Source: Chitinophagales bacterium
Lineage (GTDB): Bacteria; Bacteroidota; Bacteroidia; Chitinophagales; JADIYW01
Reading direction: 5' to 3'
Length of the DNA: 64,000 nucleotides
Assembly (NCBI GenBank): GCA_020636545.1
Contig: JACJXS010000008.1
Location: 305,212 to 369,211, forward strand
The notes under the pieces were generated by a model, which searched no databases, was not told the DNA's origin, and saw only the letters and a list, made by a program, of their open reading frames with translations. The position numbers and the translations under genes were made by a program. Of the stretch, positions 18,685-28,083 are shown piece by piece. The first letter of the stretch is position 1, and every line of letters begins with the position of its first letter.

Positions 18685-20259
18685 ATGGAATTTGAAATAT
18701 TTAACGAAAACAACTCTATCATTAAAGTATTAGGTGTTGGCGGTGGTGGTTGCAATGCTGTGAATCACATGTTTGCAGGTGGTATTCCAGGTGTGAACTT
18801 TGCTGTTTGTAATACAGACAATCAAGATTTACAAAAAAGCCCAGTTGCTACCAAAATTCAATTAGGAAAAGATTTATTAGAAGGTTTAGGTGCTGGTGCT
18901 GATCCTGAAGAAGGCAGACGCGCTGCTTTAGAAGCTGAAGAAGAAATTAGAATGTATTTATCAAATAATACAAAAATGGTTTTTGTTACAGCAGGAATGG
19001 GTGGTGGAACAGGTACTGGTGCAGCTCCTGTTATTGCAAAAATTGCTAAAGATTTAGGTATTCTTACAGTTGGTATTGTTACTTCTCCATTTATGAATGA
19101 AGGTAAACCAAAAAGAGAAAAAGCGAATAGAGGTATCCAAAATATGAAAGAAAATGTAGATGCCTTAATTCTAATTTCTAACAATAAATTATACGAAATT
19201 TTTCCAGATTTAGATATTGATGAAGCTTTTGGTAAAGCTGATGATATCTTAACTACAGCAGCAAAAGGTGTTACTGAAATTATTACCAAACCTGGTAAAA
19301 TCAATGTGGATTTTAATGATGTTAAAAGGGTCATGCAAAATAGTGGTGTTGCAATAATTGGTATTGGACACGGAAGTGGCGAAAATAGAGCCAAAGATGC
19401 GATTGAATCTGCCGTTAATTCGCCATTATTGGAAGAACAAGATATCTATGGAGCAAAAGGTGTTGTATTGTATATAAGCTATGGTTCTGATTTTAAAATG
19501 AAAGAATTGGATATGATTATCCAAAAAGTACAGAACGAAACAGAAACCGATTGTGAAGTTATTTGGGGTGTTTGTAAAGATGAAAGTTTAGGTGAAGATA
19601 TTGCAATTACTTTAATTGCAACTGGATTTGAATCTGGCGAATCGAATAAAGAAAGAAAAAAACAGTTGGAGCAAGAACAACAAAGAAAAGTTCAGGAAGA
19701 AAAGAATAGAGTAGTACATACTTTATCTAATACATCAACAAATAAACTGCCTGAAGTGAATAGAGAAGAGCCTTCAACTAATGAGCAAAATACTGTTGAA
19801 CTTGAAACAAAAAAAAATAATATACAAATTGAATTTGAAATAGAAAATCTATCAACTCAAAATGAGGCAAAGATTGAAGAAGAAGATTTTGAAATAAAAT
19901 TAGTAACAAAGCCTCGTATTTCTATTGATGATGATTTTGTTGTGGTGAACAAATCAAACCAAGCGGATTTATTTAAAGAGGATACTTTTAGCAATGCTAA
20001 TAGAAACCTTTTTTCAATGGAAGATCAAAGTTTAGAAAGAGATTTAATAAAGAAACGTATTGCTTTAGAGATGCAGAAAAATGAAGTTAGTCTGCATGAA
20101 ATGGAAAAACAGCCGGCATATAAAAGATACGGAATACATTTAGACCAACCAACATCTGCAGAAAAATCTGAAATTTCTAACTATGTTATTTATCAAAATG
20201 AAGTAAGCAAAAGTATTGAAATTAAGCCTAATGCGATGAAGGATATTACATTAGACTAA
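18685..20259 (+). CDS. ftsZ: Cell division tubulin homologue FtsZ
   Basis: Forms the GTP-dependent Z-ring. The GTPase core has VGGGGCNAVNHM, the tubulin signature GGGTGTGAAP (about 106-115), and the T7 loop NVDFNDVKRVM. The 524-residue length is long: after the core (about residue 320) there is a roughly 200-residue Glu/Asn/Lys-rich tail. A conserved-looking peptide, QPAYKRYGIHLD, lies about 45 residues before the end rather than at the very C-terminus where the FtsA-binding peptide usually sits. It is the last gene of the dcw cluster; a strong terminator follows 25 bp later. Confidence 0.96.
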   Translation: MEFEIFNENNSIIKVLGVGGGGCNAVNHMFAGGIPGVNFAVCNTDNQDLQKSPVATKIQLGKDLLEGLGAGADPEEGRRAALEAEEEIRMYLSNNTKMVFVTAGMGGGTGTGAAPVIAKIAKDLGILTVGIVTSPFMNEGKPKREKANRGIQNMKENVDALILISNNKLYEIFPDLDIDEAFGKADDILTTAAKGVTEIITKPGKINVDFNDVKRVMQNSGVAIIGIGHGSGENRAKDAIESAVNSPLLEEQDIYGAKGVVLYISYGSDFKMKELDMIIQKVQNETETDCEVIWGVCKDESLGEDIAITLIATGFESGESNKERKKQLEQEQQRKVQEEKNRVVHTLSNTSTNKLPEVNREEPSTNEQNTVELETKKNNIQIEFEIENLSTQNEAKIEEEDFEIKLVTKPRISIDDDFVVVNKSNQADLFKEDTFSNANRNLFSMEDQSLERDLIKKRIALEMQKNEVSLHEMEKQPAYKRYGIHLDQPTSAEKSEISNYVIYQNEVSKSIEIKPNAMKDITLD

Positions 20260-20284
20260 ATTAAAATGTAATAATCTATAATTT

Positions 20285-20314
20285 AAGCGAACCTTTTAGG
20301 TTCGCTTTTTTATT
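20285..20314 (+). terminator. Rho-independent terminator after ftsZ
   Basis: A 9-bp perfect stem AAGCGAACC/GGTTCGCTT with a 5-base loop is followed by a T run. It closes the dcw cluster and isolates it from the pnuC gene that starts about 35 bp later. Confidence 0.85.
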
Positions 20315-20349
20315 TGAAAACTTAATTTTTTCATTTATCTTGAACATCG

Positions 20350-20955
20350 ATGAACGATTTTTTGAGTAGTTTTTTTCAAGGAATTTATGCAACAAGTTAT
20401 TGGGAGTGGCAAGCCATTATTTGTGGTATTTTATATCTCTATTTTGCTATAAAAGGTAAAGTAATCTGTTGGATTTTTGGATTTATTAATGCTGCAACTT
20501 ATGTTTATGTTTGTGCTGATGCCAAATTATATTTAGATGCCATCTTGCAAGTTTTTTATGTTATAATGGCAATTGTTGGTTATTTGAATTGGAATAAAAA
20601 TGATACAACTCAAATTCATACATGGAATTTAAAACAACACTTTTTTATAATAATATTGACTACTATTTGTAGTTTAATATTGGGATTTATTTTTAAAAAA
20701 TATACCCTTCAAGCATCACCTTTTTTAGATGCTCTAAGCACATGTTTTAGTTTGGTTACGACTTATATGGTTGCTCGTAAAGTATTGGAAAATTGGATAT
20801 ATTGGATTGTAATAGATAGTATTTTAGCATATTTGTATTATACAAGAGGTTTAGAAATGTCAAGTATTTTGATGCTAATTTATACTTTTATGGCTTTGAA
20901 AGGATTCTTAGAATGGAAGAAAAATTATCATGAACGATTAGTACAAAAAGTATGA
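20350..20955 (+). CDS. pnuC: PnuC-family nicotinamide riboside transporter
   Basis: A 201-residue membrane protein with about seven hydrophobic segments and the aromatic-rich PnuC pattern (YWEWQAIICGILYLYFAIKG near the N-terminus, VIMAIVGYLNWNK, and KVLENWIYWIVIDSILAYLY). PnuC proteins move nicotinamide riboside by facilitated diffusion, trapped by phosphorylation. The four-base overlap with the NadR-type kinase downstream argues for nicotinamide riboside rather than thiamine (PnuT) as cargo. No riboswitch-sized leader is present: only about 35 bp separate the ftsZ terminator from this ATG. Confidence 0.85.
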   Translation: MNDFLSSFFQGIYATSYWEWQAIICGILYLYFAIKGKVICWIFGFINAATYVYVCADAKLYLDAILQVFYVIMAIVGYLNWNKNDTTQIHTWNLKQHFFIIILTTICSLILGFIFKKYTLQASPFLDALSTCFSLVTTYMVARKVLENWIYWIVIDSILAYLYYTRGLEMSSILMLIYTFMALKGFLEWKKNYHERLVQKV

Positions 20956-21473
20956 TACGAATAGCTATAACAGGTCCAGAATCTACAGGAAAAACTACGC
21001 TTTCAAAAACCTTAGCACAAAACTTTAATTGCCATTGGGTACCTGAATTCGCACGTATTTTTTTAGAAAATACAAATGGATATTATACGTTTGAGGATTT
21101 AGATTTGATTGCAAAAGGTCAGTTAGAAGCTTGGCAAAGGCATACAAATGATGAACTTTGTTTTTATGATACAGAAATGTTAGTAATGAAAATATGGTCA
21201 TCTTTCAAATTCGGAAAAGTAAGTGATTTTATTCATCAAGCATACCAATATCAAGCAATAGATTTGTTTTTATTATGTAAGCCAGATATTGATTGGGAAG
21301 AAGATGAATTAAGAGAACATCCTGAAAAAAGAGATGAGCTATTTGAATTATATTTTAATGCATTAAGTGAAAATAAAATTCCCTTCAAAATTATTGAAGG
21401 GAATTATGATGAACGAATTCAATTAGCTATAAAAATTGTTAGTGATTTTTTACATAAATCTATCAAAAAGTAA
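20952..21473 (+). CDS. NadR-type ribosylnicotinamide kinase (P-loop ATPase)
   Basis: A 173-residue kinase corresponding to the C-terminal domain of NadR, which phosphorylates nicotinamide riboside to NMN. The Walker A loop is GPESTGKTT (residues 7-15), followed by WVPEFARIFLE (about 30-40) and the Walker B-like FYDTEMLVMKIW. The N-terminal adenylyltransferase and DNA-binding domains of enteric NadR are absent, so NMN would be adenylylated elsewhere. It overlaps pnuC by four bases. A 12-bp perfect inverted repeat lies inside the coding region near its 3' end (21377-21405). Confidence 0.85.
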   Translation: MIRIAITGPESTGKTTLSKTLAQNFNCHWVPEFARIFLENTNGYYTFEDLDLIAKGQLEAWQRHTNDELCFYDTEMLVMKIWSSFKFGKVSDFIHQAYQYQAIDLFLLCKPDIDWEEDELREHPEKRDELFELYFNALSENKIPFKIIEGNYDERIQLAIKIVSDFLHKSIKK

Positions 21474-21475
21474 TT

Positions 21476-22672
21476 TTAATCTGTTGATGAACCAAATTTC
21501 ATCTTGTTAATCCATATAATAACACCAGTGATTGGTAAACTAGTCGCTATTAAACAAACAATAAAATAAAGTATTTTTGAATATAAACCATAAGTAGTGC
21601 CAACATGTAATCCACGAATTTGTTTCATAATTCTTTCGCCCAATGACATGTCATTAAATAACTCTATTTTCTCAATATTTCCAGTTTCGGAATTGATGAA
21701 TAATTTATCCGCTGCTTCAACATTAAATCTATCCTTATTGAATTTTGTTATTTCATAAGGACTACCATCTTGAGCAATTTTACTAATTATTGTTTTACCT
21801 TGATAAACTAATTTTGCATTAGCAATAGCAATGGCTTTTTCATAAGAAATTGCTGGAATTATTAATGATTCTTGAGTTTCAATTGCTTTATCTTCTTTTT
21901 TATCTTTACCTTTTTCTCCCTTATTTCCTCTGCCGCCACCAGGACCTCCTTTCTGTTCCATTTCTTTCCCTGTGAGCAATTTATACAGTCCGTTATTGTA
22001 CCATTCATACGACCAAGTCAGTCCAGTTAATGTCATTATTAATAAGAAAATTAAACTATAGAATCCTAAAACATTATGCAAATCATGATTAATTCGTTTC
22101 CATCTTGCACGCCACATAATTGTAAAACCTGGCTTAAAACTTCTCCAACTTCTAATTTTTTTAGGTAGCCAAATAACAAATCCTGATAGGCATAAAAATA
22201 AAAAGATAAGTGTTGCTGCTCCAGTAATTGGTCTGCCTTTTTCTATGTCTAACAATAACCATCTGTGTAATTTAAACATTGTAAAAAAGAATTCTGATGC
22301 TGGACCTTTTACATCACCAATTACTTTCCCAGTATATTGGTTCACCATAAAATTAGTACCTCTTCGGTCTTCTGCATTTTGCTTTACATTGATTTCATAA
22401 GGTCTAGTGTTTTCTTCTGTATAGACTACCCTTGATACTTTTCCTTTTGTTTCTTTTTCTGTATTTGCAATTAATTTTTCAATAGGTATAATTTGCTGTT
22501 TAGCCTCGATATTATATTTATTAGGTTCTATCCATTCTTCAATTTCAGTTTTGAATACATATACTGTTCCCGTAAAGCAAATAACAAATAATACAATGCC
22601 ACTTGCAACACCAAGCCATAAATGTAAATCTCCTATAAGTTTTCTAAAAGTATATTTTTCCTTTTTTTTCAT
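21476..22672 (-). CDS. PepSY-associated transmembrane protein, putative siderophore-linked reductase
   Basis: A 398-residue inner-membrane protein of the PepSY_TM family. Hydrophobic helices lie at about residues 16-38, 150-170, 203-225 and 365-390, with PepSY-like periplasmic parts between. WLGVASGIVLFVICFTGTVYVF and LHRWLLLDIEKGRPITGAA are typical of the family, and conserved His residues could hold haem. A Gly/Lys-rich low-complexity loop (about 246-262) separates two halves. It is 75 bp downstream of a TonB-dependent siderophore receptor on the same strand, a common pairing; the proposed role is iron reduction or release from the siderophore, which is inference. Confidence 0.8.
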   Translation of the reverse strand: MKKKEKYTFRKLIGDLHLWLGVASGIVLFVICFTGTVYVFKTEIEEWIEPNKYNIEAKQQIIPIEKLIANTEKETKGKVSRVVYTEENTRPYEINVKQNAEDRRGTNFMVNQYTGKVIGDVKGPASEFFFTMFKLHRWLLLDIEKGRPITGAATLIFLFLCLSGFVIWLPKKIRSWRSFKPGFTIMWRARWKRINHDLHNVLGFYSLIFLLIMTLTGLTWSYEWYNNGLYKLLTGKEMEQKGGPGGGRGNKGEKGKDKKEDKAIETQESLIIPAISYEKAIAIANAKLVYQGKTIISKIAQDGSPYEITKFNKDRFNVEAADKLFINSETGNIEKIELFNDMSLGERIMKQIRGLHVGTTYGLYSKILYFIVCLIATSLPITGVIIWINKMKFGSSTD

Positions 22673-22747
22673 AAAATAATTTTTGCTTTAAATAAACAGA
22701 CATCTTCCTTGATGAAGATGCCTGTCGTTTTGGATTGGATATGTTTT

Positions 22748-25177
22748 TTAAAATTTATAACTAATTGAAAGAGATGCGTTGATAGGTTCAGTTTGATTGA
22801 TATAACCACCTCTGAAATACGAATTCAATCCTATTTTATTCGTAAGATTATTCATATACAATCTTGCTGAAAATGCTTTATAAGTATAGCCAATTTGAGC
22901 ATTCAAGGTTGTATAAGCGGGCATATCAAAAGGCTTTTCACCACCCATGTTTCCATGTCCATCAGGCGTTAAGCTATATTCATTCACTGGTCTTTTTCCT
23001 ACATAATAAACACCAGCACTTAAACTTAAACCTCTTAATGCTCCTTGACTGAATTGGTATTGTAGCCAACCATTTGCTGTGTGTGTTGGGGCATTCATTG
23101 GAGCTGAACCATTTACATAAGAAGGTGAATTTTTATAACGTGCTTTTAAAAATGCATAACCCACCATAACAGTTAAGTCTTTTGTAATACGTCCATTCAA
23201 TTCTGTTTCAATTCCATCTCTTAATAAATCTCCAGCTTTGAAATAATAGCCAGTGGGTACATTTGTTCTTTCTATATATTCTGAATTAGATAAATTTGCT
23301 GTATAAATGTGAAAATAAGTTAAATTATAACGAAGTCTATCTTTGAACCAAGCAGTTTTTATACCAGCTTCAAATTGTTGAGTTCTAGATGGTCCAATTT
23401 CTTGTCCGTTACTCATTAAATTACTTGCAGAACGTAAACTTGTAGAGTTGGTATAAGAACCAAAAATATTTATATTTTCTGTTGGAGAAAGCATTAAACC
23501 AACACTAGGATTCCAAGCTGATTGTCTTTTGCCTTTCGTTCCTAATGGGTCTTTTGTATAAATTTCAGAATATCGAACACCAATAAATAGTTTTAGGTAT
23601 TTGTGTAACTCAATAATATCTTGTGCTAAGATACCAAAAGTATGATATGTAGATACAACAGGCGTTTTAGGATTGAATACTACATTGACACCTAATTTCT
23701 CATTGCCCATATTATCGTACTTAACTACTTTACTTAAATCATTTGTAAAGTCTCCATAAATATCAATAGTATCGATAGTTACGGCATCAAAAGAAGTTGT
23801 CGTTGCATTGGCAGATCTATAATCGAAACCAGTTTGAATCGTATGTTTAAATGGTCCGGTTTTTATATTCTGAGCAATGAAGTCAAATTGTAATGTTGAG
23901 TTTTTATCATCTCTCAAACTTTTTGTAACATCACGTTTTCTTAAATTAAAATCTTTGTTTTTAAATGCAGCATTTGATGAAGTTGAGATATTATCTACTT
24001 GATAAGTTGAGAAACCATAAGCTGCACGAATCATTAGTTTATCATTAATGTTGTGGTCAAACCTTGCCATAAAGCTTGACATCTTAGTATTGTTATTATC
24101 AGTATTAAATCCTAAGAATTTATCTTTCGGAATAATGTATAATGCATTTTCTCCTTGACCAGGTGCTAAATTTACTGCATCATTTTTTGGAGTACGATTG
24201 TCATTAAAATAATCACCTTCGATTATAAAACTTGTTTTTTCTGATACTTTCCAAGCAAAAGATGGATTGAAATAGAAGCGATGTGCACTTGTTCCTTCTC
24301 TAAAAGTTTTGCCATATTCATATACACCATTGAAACGAATACCAATATTTTTCTTTTGTGTTAAAACTCTTTGGATATCAAATGAAGGACGGACTTGATG
24401 CCAGCTTCCATAACGAAGACTCACATTGCCTAAATTTGTAAAGTTGGGTGTTTTCGTAACCACATTGATAACACCACCAGCATTTCCAATATCTGTTATG
24501 ACACCTTGAGTAATCGCAGCAGAGCCTTTTATCATCTGAATAGATTCTACGCCTTGCATATCTACAACACCAGATGCTGTTTGAAATTGTGAATCCATAC
24601 GGATACCATTTTTCAAAACAGGCACACCTCTAAAACCTCTTGTGGACATTGATTCCTTTACGCCACCATAACTTCCGAATAAGGTTACACCCGGAATATT
24701 ACGAACAGCGTCTGTAATAGTCAATGCTCCTTGTGCCTCTATTACTTTATAAGAAATTACCGAAACAGTTTGGATATTGTCATTTGGATTGATAGGCAAA
24801 CGTGTAATCATTTCCAAACCTTTGGGTTTGTCATTACGTTCCCCAAAAATTTCTACATTATCTAAGTTCAAAATTGTATCAGTTGTTAGTGTTACAGTCA
24901 AGTCTTGTTCTTCTTCGTTTAAATTGACAGTTGTCGTATAAGGTTGGTAGCCAGGACTCAAAACTTCCAGCTGATAGGAACCATAAGGAATGTTTGATAG
25001 CAAAGCAACACCATCTACGTTAGCAACAGTGTCTTTGTCAGCTTCAATTAAACTTGCTTGAAATAGGGTAATGCCATTTTTGTCCCCATCAATACTTTTG
25101 ATTTTTAAGTCTGCTGTCTGTGCATGCACGAATCCATTTAGAGATAGTGCCACGAATAATAATTTTAAGCGATTCAT
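22748..25177 (-). CDS. TonB-dependent siderophore receptor
   Basis: An 809-residue outer-membrane receptor. A signal peptide ends near residue 19-20 (GFVHAQ). Residues about 22-110 form a carboxypeptidase-regulatory-like beta domain typical of Bacteroidota receptors. The plug follows (about 130-260) with TITDAVRNIPGVTLFG, SMSTRGFRG and GGVINVVTKTP, the FhuA/FpvA-like siderophore subtype. The rest is the 22-strand barrel ending in an aromatic residue (SLSISYKF). It precedes a PepSY membrane protein. A promoter with direct repeats lies upstream. Ferric siderophore uptake is likely; the ligand is unknown. Confidence 0.9.
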   Translation of the reverse strand: MNRLKLLFVALSLNGFVHAQTADLKIKSIDGDKNGITLFQASLIEADKDTVANVDGVALLSNIPYGSYQLEVLSPGYQPYTTTVNLNEEEQDLTVTLTTDTILNLDNVEIFGERNDKPKGLEMITRLPINPNDNIQTVSVISYKVIEAQGALTITDAVRNIPGVTLFGSYGGVKESMSTRGFRGVPVLKNGIRMDSQFQTASGVVDMQGVESIQMIKGSAAITQGVITDIGNAGGVINVVTKTPNFTNLGNVSLRYGSWHQVRPSFDIQRVLTQKKNIGIRFNGVYEYGKTFREGTSAHRFYFNPSFAWKVSEKTSFIIEGDYFNDNRTPKNDAVNLAPGQGENALYIIPKDKFLGFNTDNNNTKMSSFMARFDHNINDKLMIRAAYGFSTYQVDNISTSSNAAFKNKDFNLRKRDVTKSLRDDKNSTLQFDFIAQNIKTGPFKHTIQTGFDYRSANATTTSFDAVTIDTIDIYGDFTNDLSKVVKYDNMGNEKLGVNVVFNPKTPVVSTYHTFGILAQDIIELHKYLKLFIGVRYSEIYTKDPLGTKGKRQSAWNPSVGLMLSPTENINIFGSYTNSTSLRSASNLMSNGQEIGPSRTQQFEAGIKTAWFKDRLRYNLTYFHIYTANLSNSEYIERTNVPTGYYFKAGDLLRDGIETELNGRITKDLTVMVGYAFLKARYKNSPSYVNGSAPMNAPTHTANGWLQYQFSQGALRGLSLSAGVYYVGKRPVNEYSLTPDGHGNMGGEKPFDMPAYTTLNAQIGYTYKAFSARLYMNNLTNKIGLNSYFRGGYINQTEPINASLSISYKF

Positions 25178-25216
25178 TTTGTTTATTTAGACTAAGATTA
25201 AATAATAATAATGACG

Positions 25217-25248
25217 CAAAAGTATAGTGATAAAAGGCATTTTGCAAT
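25217..25248 (-). promoter_or_regulatory. Promoter of the TonB-dependent receptor
   Basis: Read on the minus strand, ATTG lies 20 bp before TACTTTTG (a TAnnTTTG match, 25217-25224). The receptor ATG is about 40 bases further on. Both elements fit the Bacteroidota -33/-7 promoter. Confidence 0.55.
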
Positions 25249-25278
25249 ACCTAAATTGGTTAATTTCATACCTAAATT
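25247..25278 (-). promoter_or_regulatory. Direct repeats overlapping the -33 element of the receptor promoter
   Basis: The 11-mer ATACCTAAATT (plus-strand reading) occurs at 25247-25257 and again at 25268-25278, 21 bp start to start. The promoter-proximal copy touches the -33 element. Direct repeats two helical turns apart at this position are the layout of AraC-family activator sites. The cognate regulator is not in the window. Confidence 0.5.
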
Positions 25279-25402
25279 TGGGTAAATGTGAAAATAACTT
25301 AATTAAAATGAAGTTTATTCGATTTTTTTATAAGCGAACCTTGTTTTTATATTTTTAAATTGGCATTATCCTGAAAAATTTATTTAATAGAATTTAATTC
25401 AG

Positions 25403-25410
25403 TATTTTTG
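25403..25410 (+). promoter_or_regulatory. -7 promoter element before gcvT
   Basis: TATTTTTG matches TAnnTTTG and lies 30 bp before the gcvT ATG. No -33 TTTG was found at the right distance. Confidence 0.35.
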
Positions 25411-25440
25411 GCATTATTTTTAAATCAGTTATAATTTTAG

Positions 25441-26517
25441 ATGAAAACTACAGCACTTACGGATACACATATTGCACTTGGAGCAAAAATGGTAGATTTT
25501 GCAGGATTTAATATGCCAGTTCGTTATACTTCAGATATTGAAGAACATAATATTGTTAGAAACGGAGTAGGCGTTTTTGATGTATCACACATGGGCGAAT
25601 TTATAGTGAAAGGAGTTGAAGCATTACCATTTTTACAAAAAATTATTTCTAATGATATTTCAACTTTAGAAATTGGAAAAGCGATGTATGGTTACTTGCC
25701 TAATGAAACTGGCGGAATTGTAGATGATTTATTGGTGTATAAAATGGCTGACGAAGAATATATGTGTGTGGTGAATGCTGGAAATATTGATAAAGATTGG
25801 GCTTGGTTTACACAACACAATACCAATAATGCAGATTTAGAAAATATATCAGATAATATTGCTTTATTGGCAATCCAAGGACCTAAAGCAACTGAGGCAT
25901 TACAAAGCTTAACAGATGTAGATTTGAATTCTATTCCATATTATCATTTCAAAATTGGGAAATTTGCAGGTATCGATAATATTATTATTTCTGCAACAGG
26001 ATATACAGGTGCTGGTGGTTTTGAAATCTATTTTGACAAATCAAATGCAGCAACTATTTGGAATCAAATTTTTGAAGCAGGTAAGCCACAAAACATACAA
26101 CCAATTGGTTTGGGAGCTAGAGATACATTGCGTTTGGAAAAAGGTTTTTGTTTGTATGGAAATGATATTGATGATACCACTTCACCATTAGAAGCTGGAT
26201 TGGGTTGGGTAACAAAATTCAATAAAGATTTTATTGCAAAAGATATTTTATTGAAACAAAAAGAAAATGGAATTAGTAAAAAATTAGTTGGTTTCAAAAT
26301 GATTGATAGAGGTATTCCTCGTAGTCATTATTTGATTAAAGATGCCGATAATAATGAAATTGGTCATGTAACATCAGGAACTCAATCACCAACTTTAGGT
26401 TATGGAATTGGCTTGGGTTACATAGATTTAGCACACTCAAAAGTAGGTACTGAAATTTTTATTGAAGTAAGAAACAAATTAATAAAAGCAGTAGTTACAA
26501 AAATTCCTTTCCTATAA
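25441..26517 (+). CDS. gcvT: Aminomethyltransferase, T protein of the glycine cleavage system
   Basis: Releases ammonia from the aminomethyl group on the H protein and passes the one-carbon unit to tetrahydrofolate. The 358-residue length is normal. Landmarks: ALGAKMVDFAGFNMPV near the N-terminus, GVFDVSHMGEF (about 42-52), SATGYTGAGGFEIYF (about 180-195), and GARDTLRLEKGFCLYGND (about 220-240) in the folate domain. gcvH and gcvP are not in the window; instead glyS follows 32 bp later, so the two glycine genes may share a transcript. Confidence 0.95.
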   Translation: MKTTALTDTHIALGAKMVDFAGFNMPVRYTSDIEEHNIVRNGVGVFDVSHMGEFIVKGVEALPFLQKIISNDISTLEIGKAMYGYLPNETGGIVDDLLVYKMADEEYMCVVNAGNIDKDWAWFTQHNTNNADLENISDNIALLAIQGPKATEALQSLTDVDLNSIPYYHFKIGKFAGIDNIIISATGYTGAGGFEIYFDKSNAATIWNQIFEAGKPQNIQPIGLGARDTLRLEKGFCLYGNDIDDTTSPLEAGLGWVTKFNKDFIAKDILLKQKENGISKKLVGFKMIDRGIPRSHYLIKDADNNEIGHVTSGTQSPTLGYGIGLGYIDLAHSKVGTEIFIEVRNKLIKAVVTKIPFL

Positions 26518-26549
26518 AATAGTATTAAAAAATTAAGTAGAAATATAAT

Positions 26550-28076
26550 ATGGCACAAGCGACCGATAGTTTACAGAAGATAGTAGCTCATTGCAAAGAA
26601 TATGGCTTTATTTTTCCTTCATCTGAGATATATGATAATTTGGGAGCTGTTTATGATTACGGCCCATTTGGTGTAGAATTAAAAAATGCGATTAAAGAAT
26701 ATTGGTGGAAAAGTATGGTGCAATTACACGAAAATATTGTTGGTATTGATGCCTCAATTTTTATGCACCCAACAACTTGGAAAGCATCAGGTCACGTAGA
26801 TTCTTTTTCAGACCCATTAATTGACAATAAAGATTCAAAAAAAAGGTATAGAGCAGATGTGCTTTTGGAAGAAAAGATTGATAAATTTAAAGAAAAGGGA
26901 CAGAAAGAATTAGAAAAAAAAGGCATAGATAAAAATGCTACTGAAGAGGATAAAGCAAAAGCAAGTAGAGATTATGCCAAAGGTGTAGAATTGGAAAAAG
27001 CATATACTGAAGCTGCACAAGCTAGTGATTTTGCACGTTACAAAGCCTTGATTGAAGAATATGAAATAGTTTGTGAGATATCAGGCACTAAAAATTGGAC
27101 AGATGTCCGTCAATTTAACTTGATGTTTGGAACACAATTAGGTTCAGTTGCTGAAGAATCTAACACAATATATTTAAGACCAGAAACCGCACAAGGAATT
27201 TTTGTAAATTTCTTAAATGTGCAGAAGTCTGCTCGATTAAAAATACCTTTTGGAATTGCTCAAATTGGTAAGGCTTTTAGAAATGAGATTGTTGCAAGGC
27301 AATTTATTTTTAGAATGCGTGAGTTTGAACAAATGGAAATGCAGTTTTTTATCAAACCTGGAACTCAAAAAGAGTGGTTTGCAAAGTGGAAAGAAACACG
27401 TTTAAATTGGCATTTGGCTTTAGGAACAAACCCTGAAAGTTTACGTTTTCATGTACACGAAAAATTAGCACACTATGCAGATGCTGCTGAAGATATACAA
27501 TTTCGTTTTCCTATTGGATTCAAAGAGTTGGAAGGTATTCATTCAAGAACAGATTTTGACTTAGGAAACCATCAACAATATTCAGGTAAAAAAATGCAAT
27601 ATTTTGATAGTGAAATCAATGAAAATTATGTACCTTATGTGGTAGAAACTTCTATTGGTTTAGACCGAATGTTCTTGCGTGTTATGAGTGAAAACTTAAA
27701 AGAAGAAACATTAGAAAATGGCGAAACAAGAACAGTATTGAGTTTACCACCAGCTTTAGCACCAATAAAAGTAGCTATTCTCCCATTAACTAAAAAAGAT
27801 GGTTTGCCTGAAAAAGCAAGAGAGATTGAAGCGAAATTAAGATTTGTTGGAAGAACTTTCTACGAAGAAAAAGATACTATCGGGAAAAGATATAGAAGAA
27901 TGGATGCAATAGGAACGCCTTATTGTATTACCATAGACCATCAAACACTTACAGATAATACGGTTACTTTACGAGATAGAGATACGATGCAACAAGAGCG
28001 TATTAGTATTGATAATTTAGAACAATTTATTGCAGATAAGGTAAATATGAATACTCTACTTAGAAAGTTAGTGTAA
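26550..28076 (+). CDS. glyS: Glycine--tRNA ligase
   Basis: A 508-residue class II aminoacyl-tRNA synthetase of the single-chain alpha2 type, charging tRNA-Gly. Motifs: the N-terminal YGFIFPSSEIY and GAVYDYGPFGVELKN; motif 2 in GKAFRNEIVARQFIFRMREFEQMEMQFF (about 237-264); motif 3 in PYVVETSIGLDRMFLRV; and the anticodon-binding domain from about 400 (PIKVAILPL). A charged lysine-rich insert (about 100-145) is typical of this type. It follows gcvT on the same strand and converges on the TPR membrane protein 8 bp away. Confidence 0.96.
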   Translation: MAQATDSLQKIVAHCKEYGFIFPSSEIYDNLGAVYDYGPFGVELKNAIKEYWWKSMVQLHENIVGIDASIFMHPTTWKASGHVDSFSDPLIDNKDSKKRYRADVLLEEKIDKFKEKGQKELEKKGIDKNATEEDKAKASRDYAKGVELEKAYTEAAQASDFARYKALIEEYEIVCEISGTKNWTDVRQFNLMFGTQLGSVAEESNTIYLRPETAQGIFVNFLNVQKSARLKIPFGIAQIGKAFRNEIVARQFIFRMREFEQMEMQFFIKPGTQKEWFAKWKETRLNWHLALGTNPESLRFHVHEKLAHYADAAEDIQFRFPIGFKELEGIHSRTDFDLGNHQQYSGKKMQYFDSEINENYVPYVVETSIGLDRMFLRVMSENLKEETLENGETRTVLSLPPALAPIKVAILPLTKKDGLPEKAREIEAKLRFVGRTFYEEKDTIGKRYRRMDAIGTPYCITIDHQTLTDNTVTLRDRDTMQQERISIDNLEQFIADKVNMNTLLRKLV

Positions 28077-28083
28077 ACATGAT

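Noticed and set aside
18858..19394. A long open frame opposite ftsZ
   Set aside because: It is antisense to a highly conserved gene and follows its codon periodicity; a shadow, not a gene.
20316..20349. Riboswitch before pnuC
   Set aside because: Only about 35 bases separate the ftsZ terminator from the start codon, too short for a known vitamin riboswitch.
25330..25345. AAGCGAACCTT near 25333, identical to part of the ftsZ terminator stem
   Set aside because: The other arm is missing, so it is not a terminator; chance or an old remnant.
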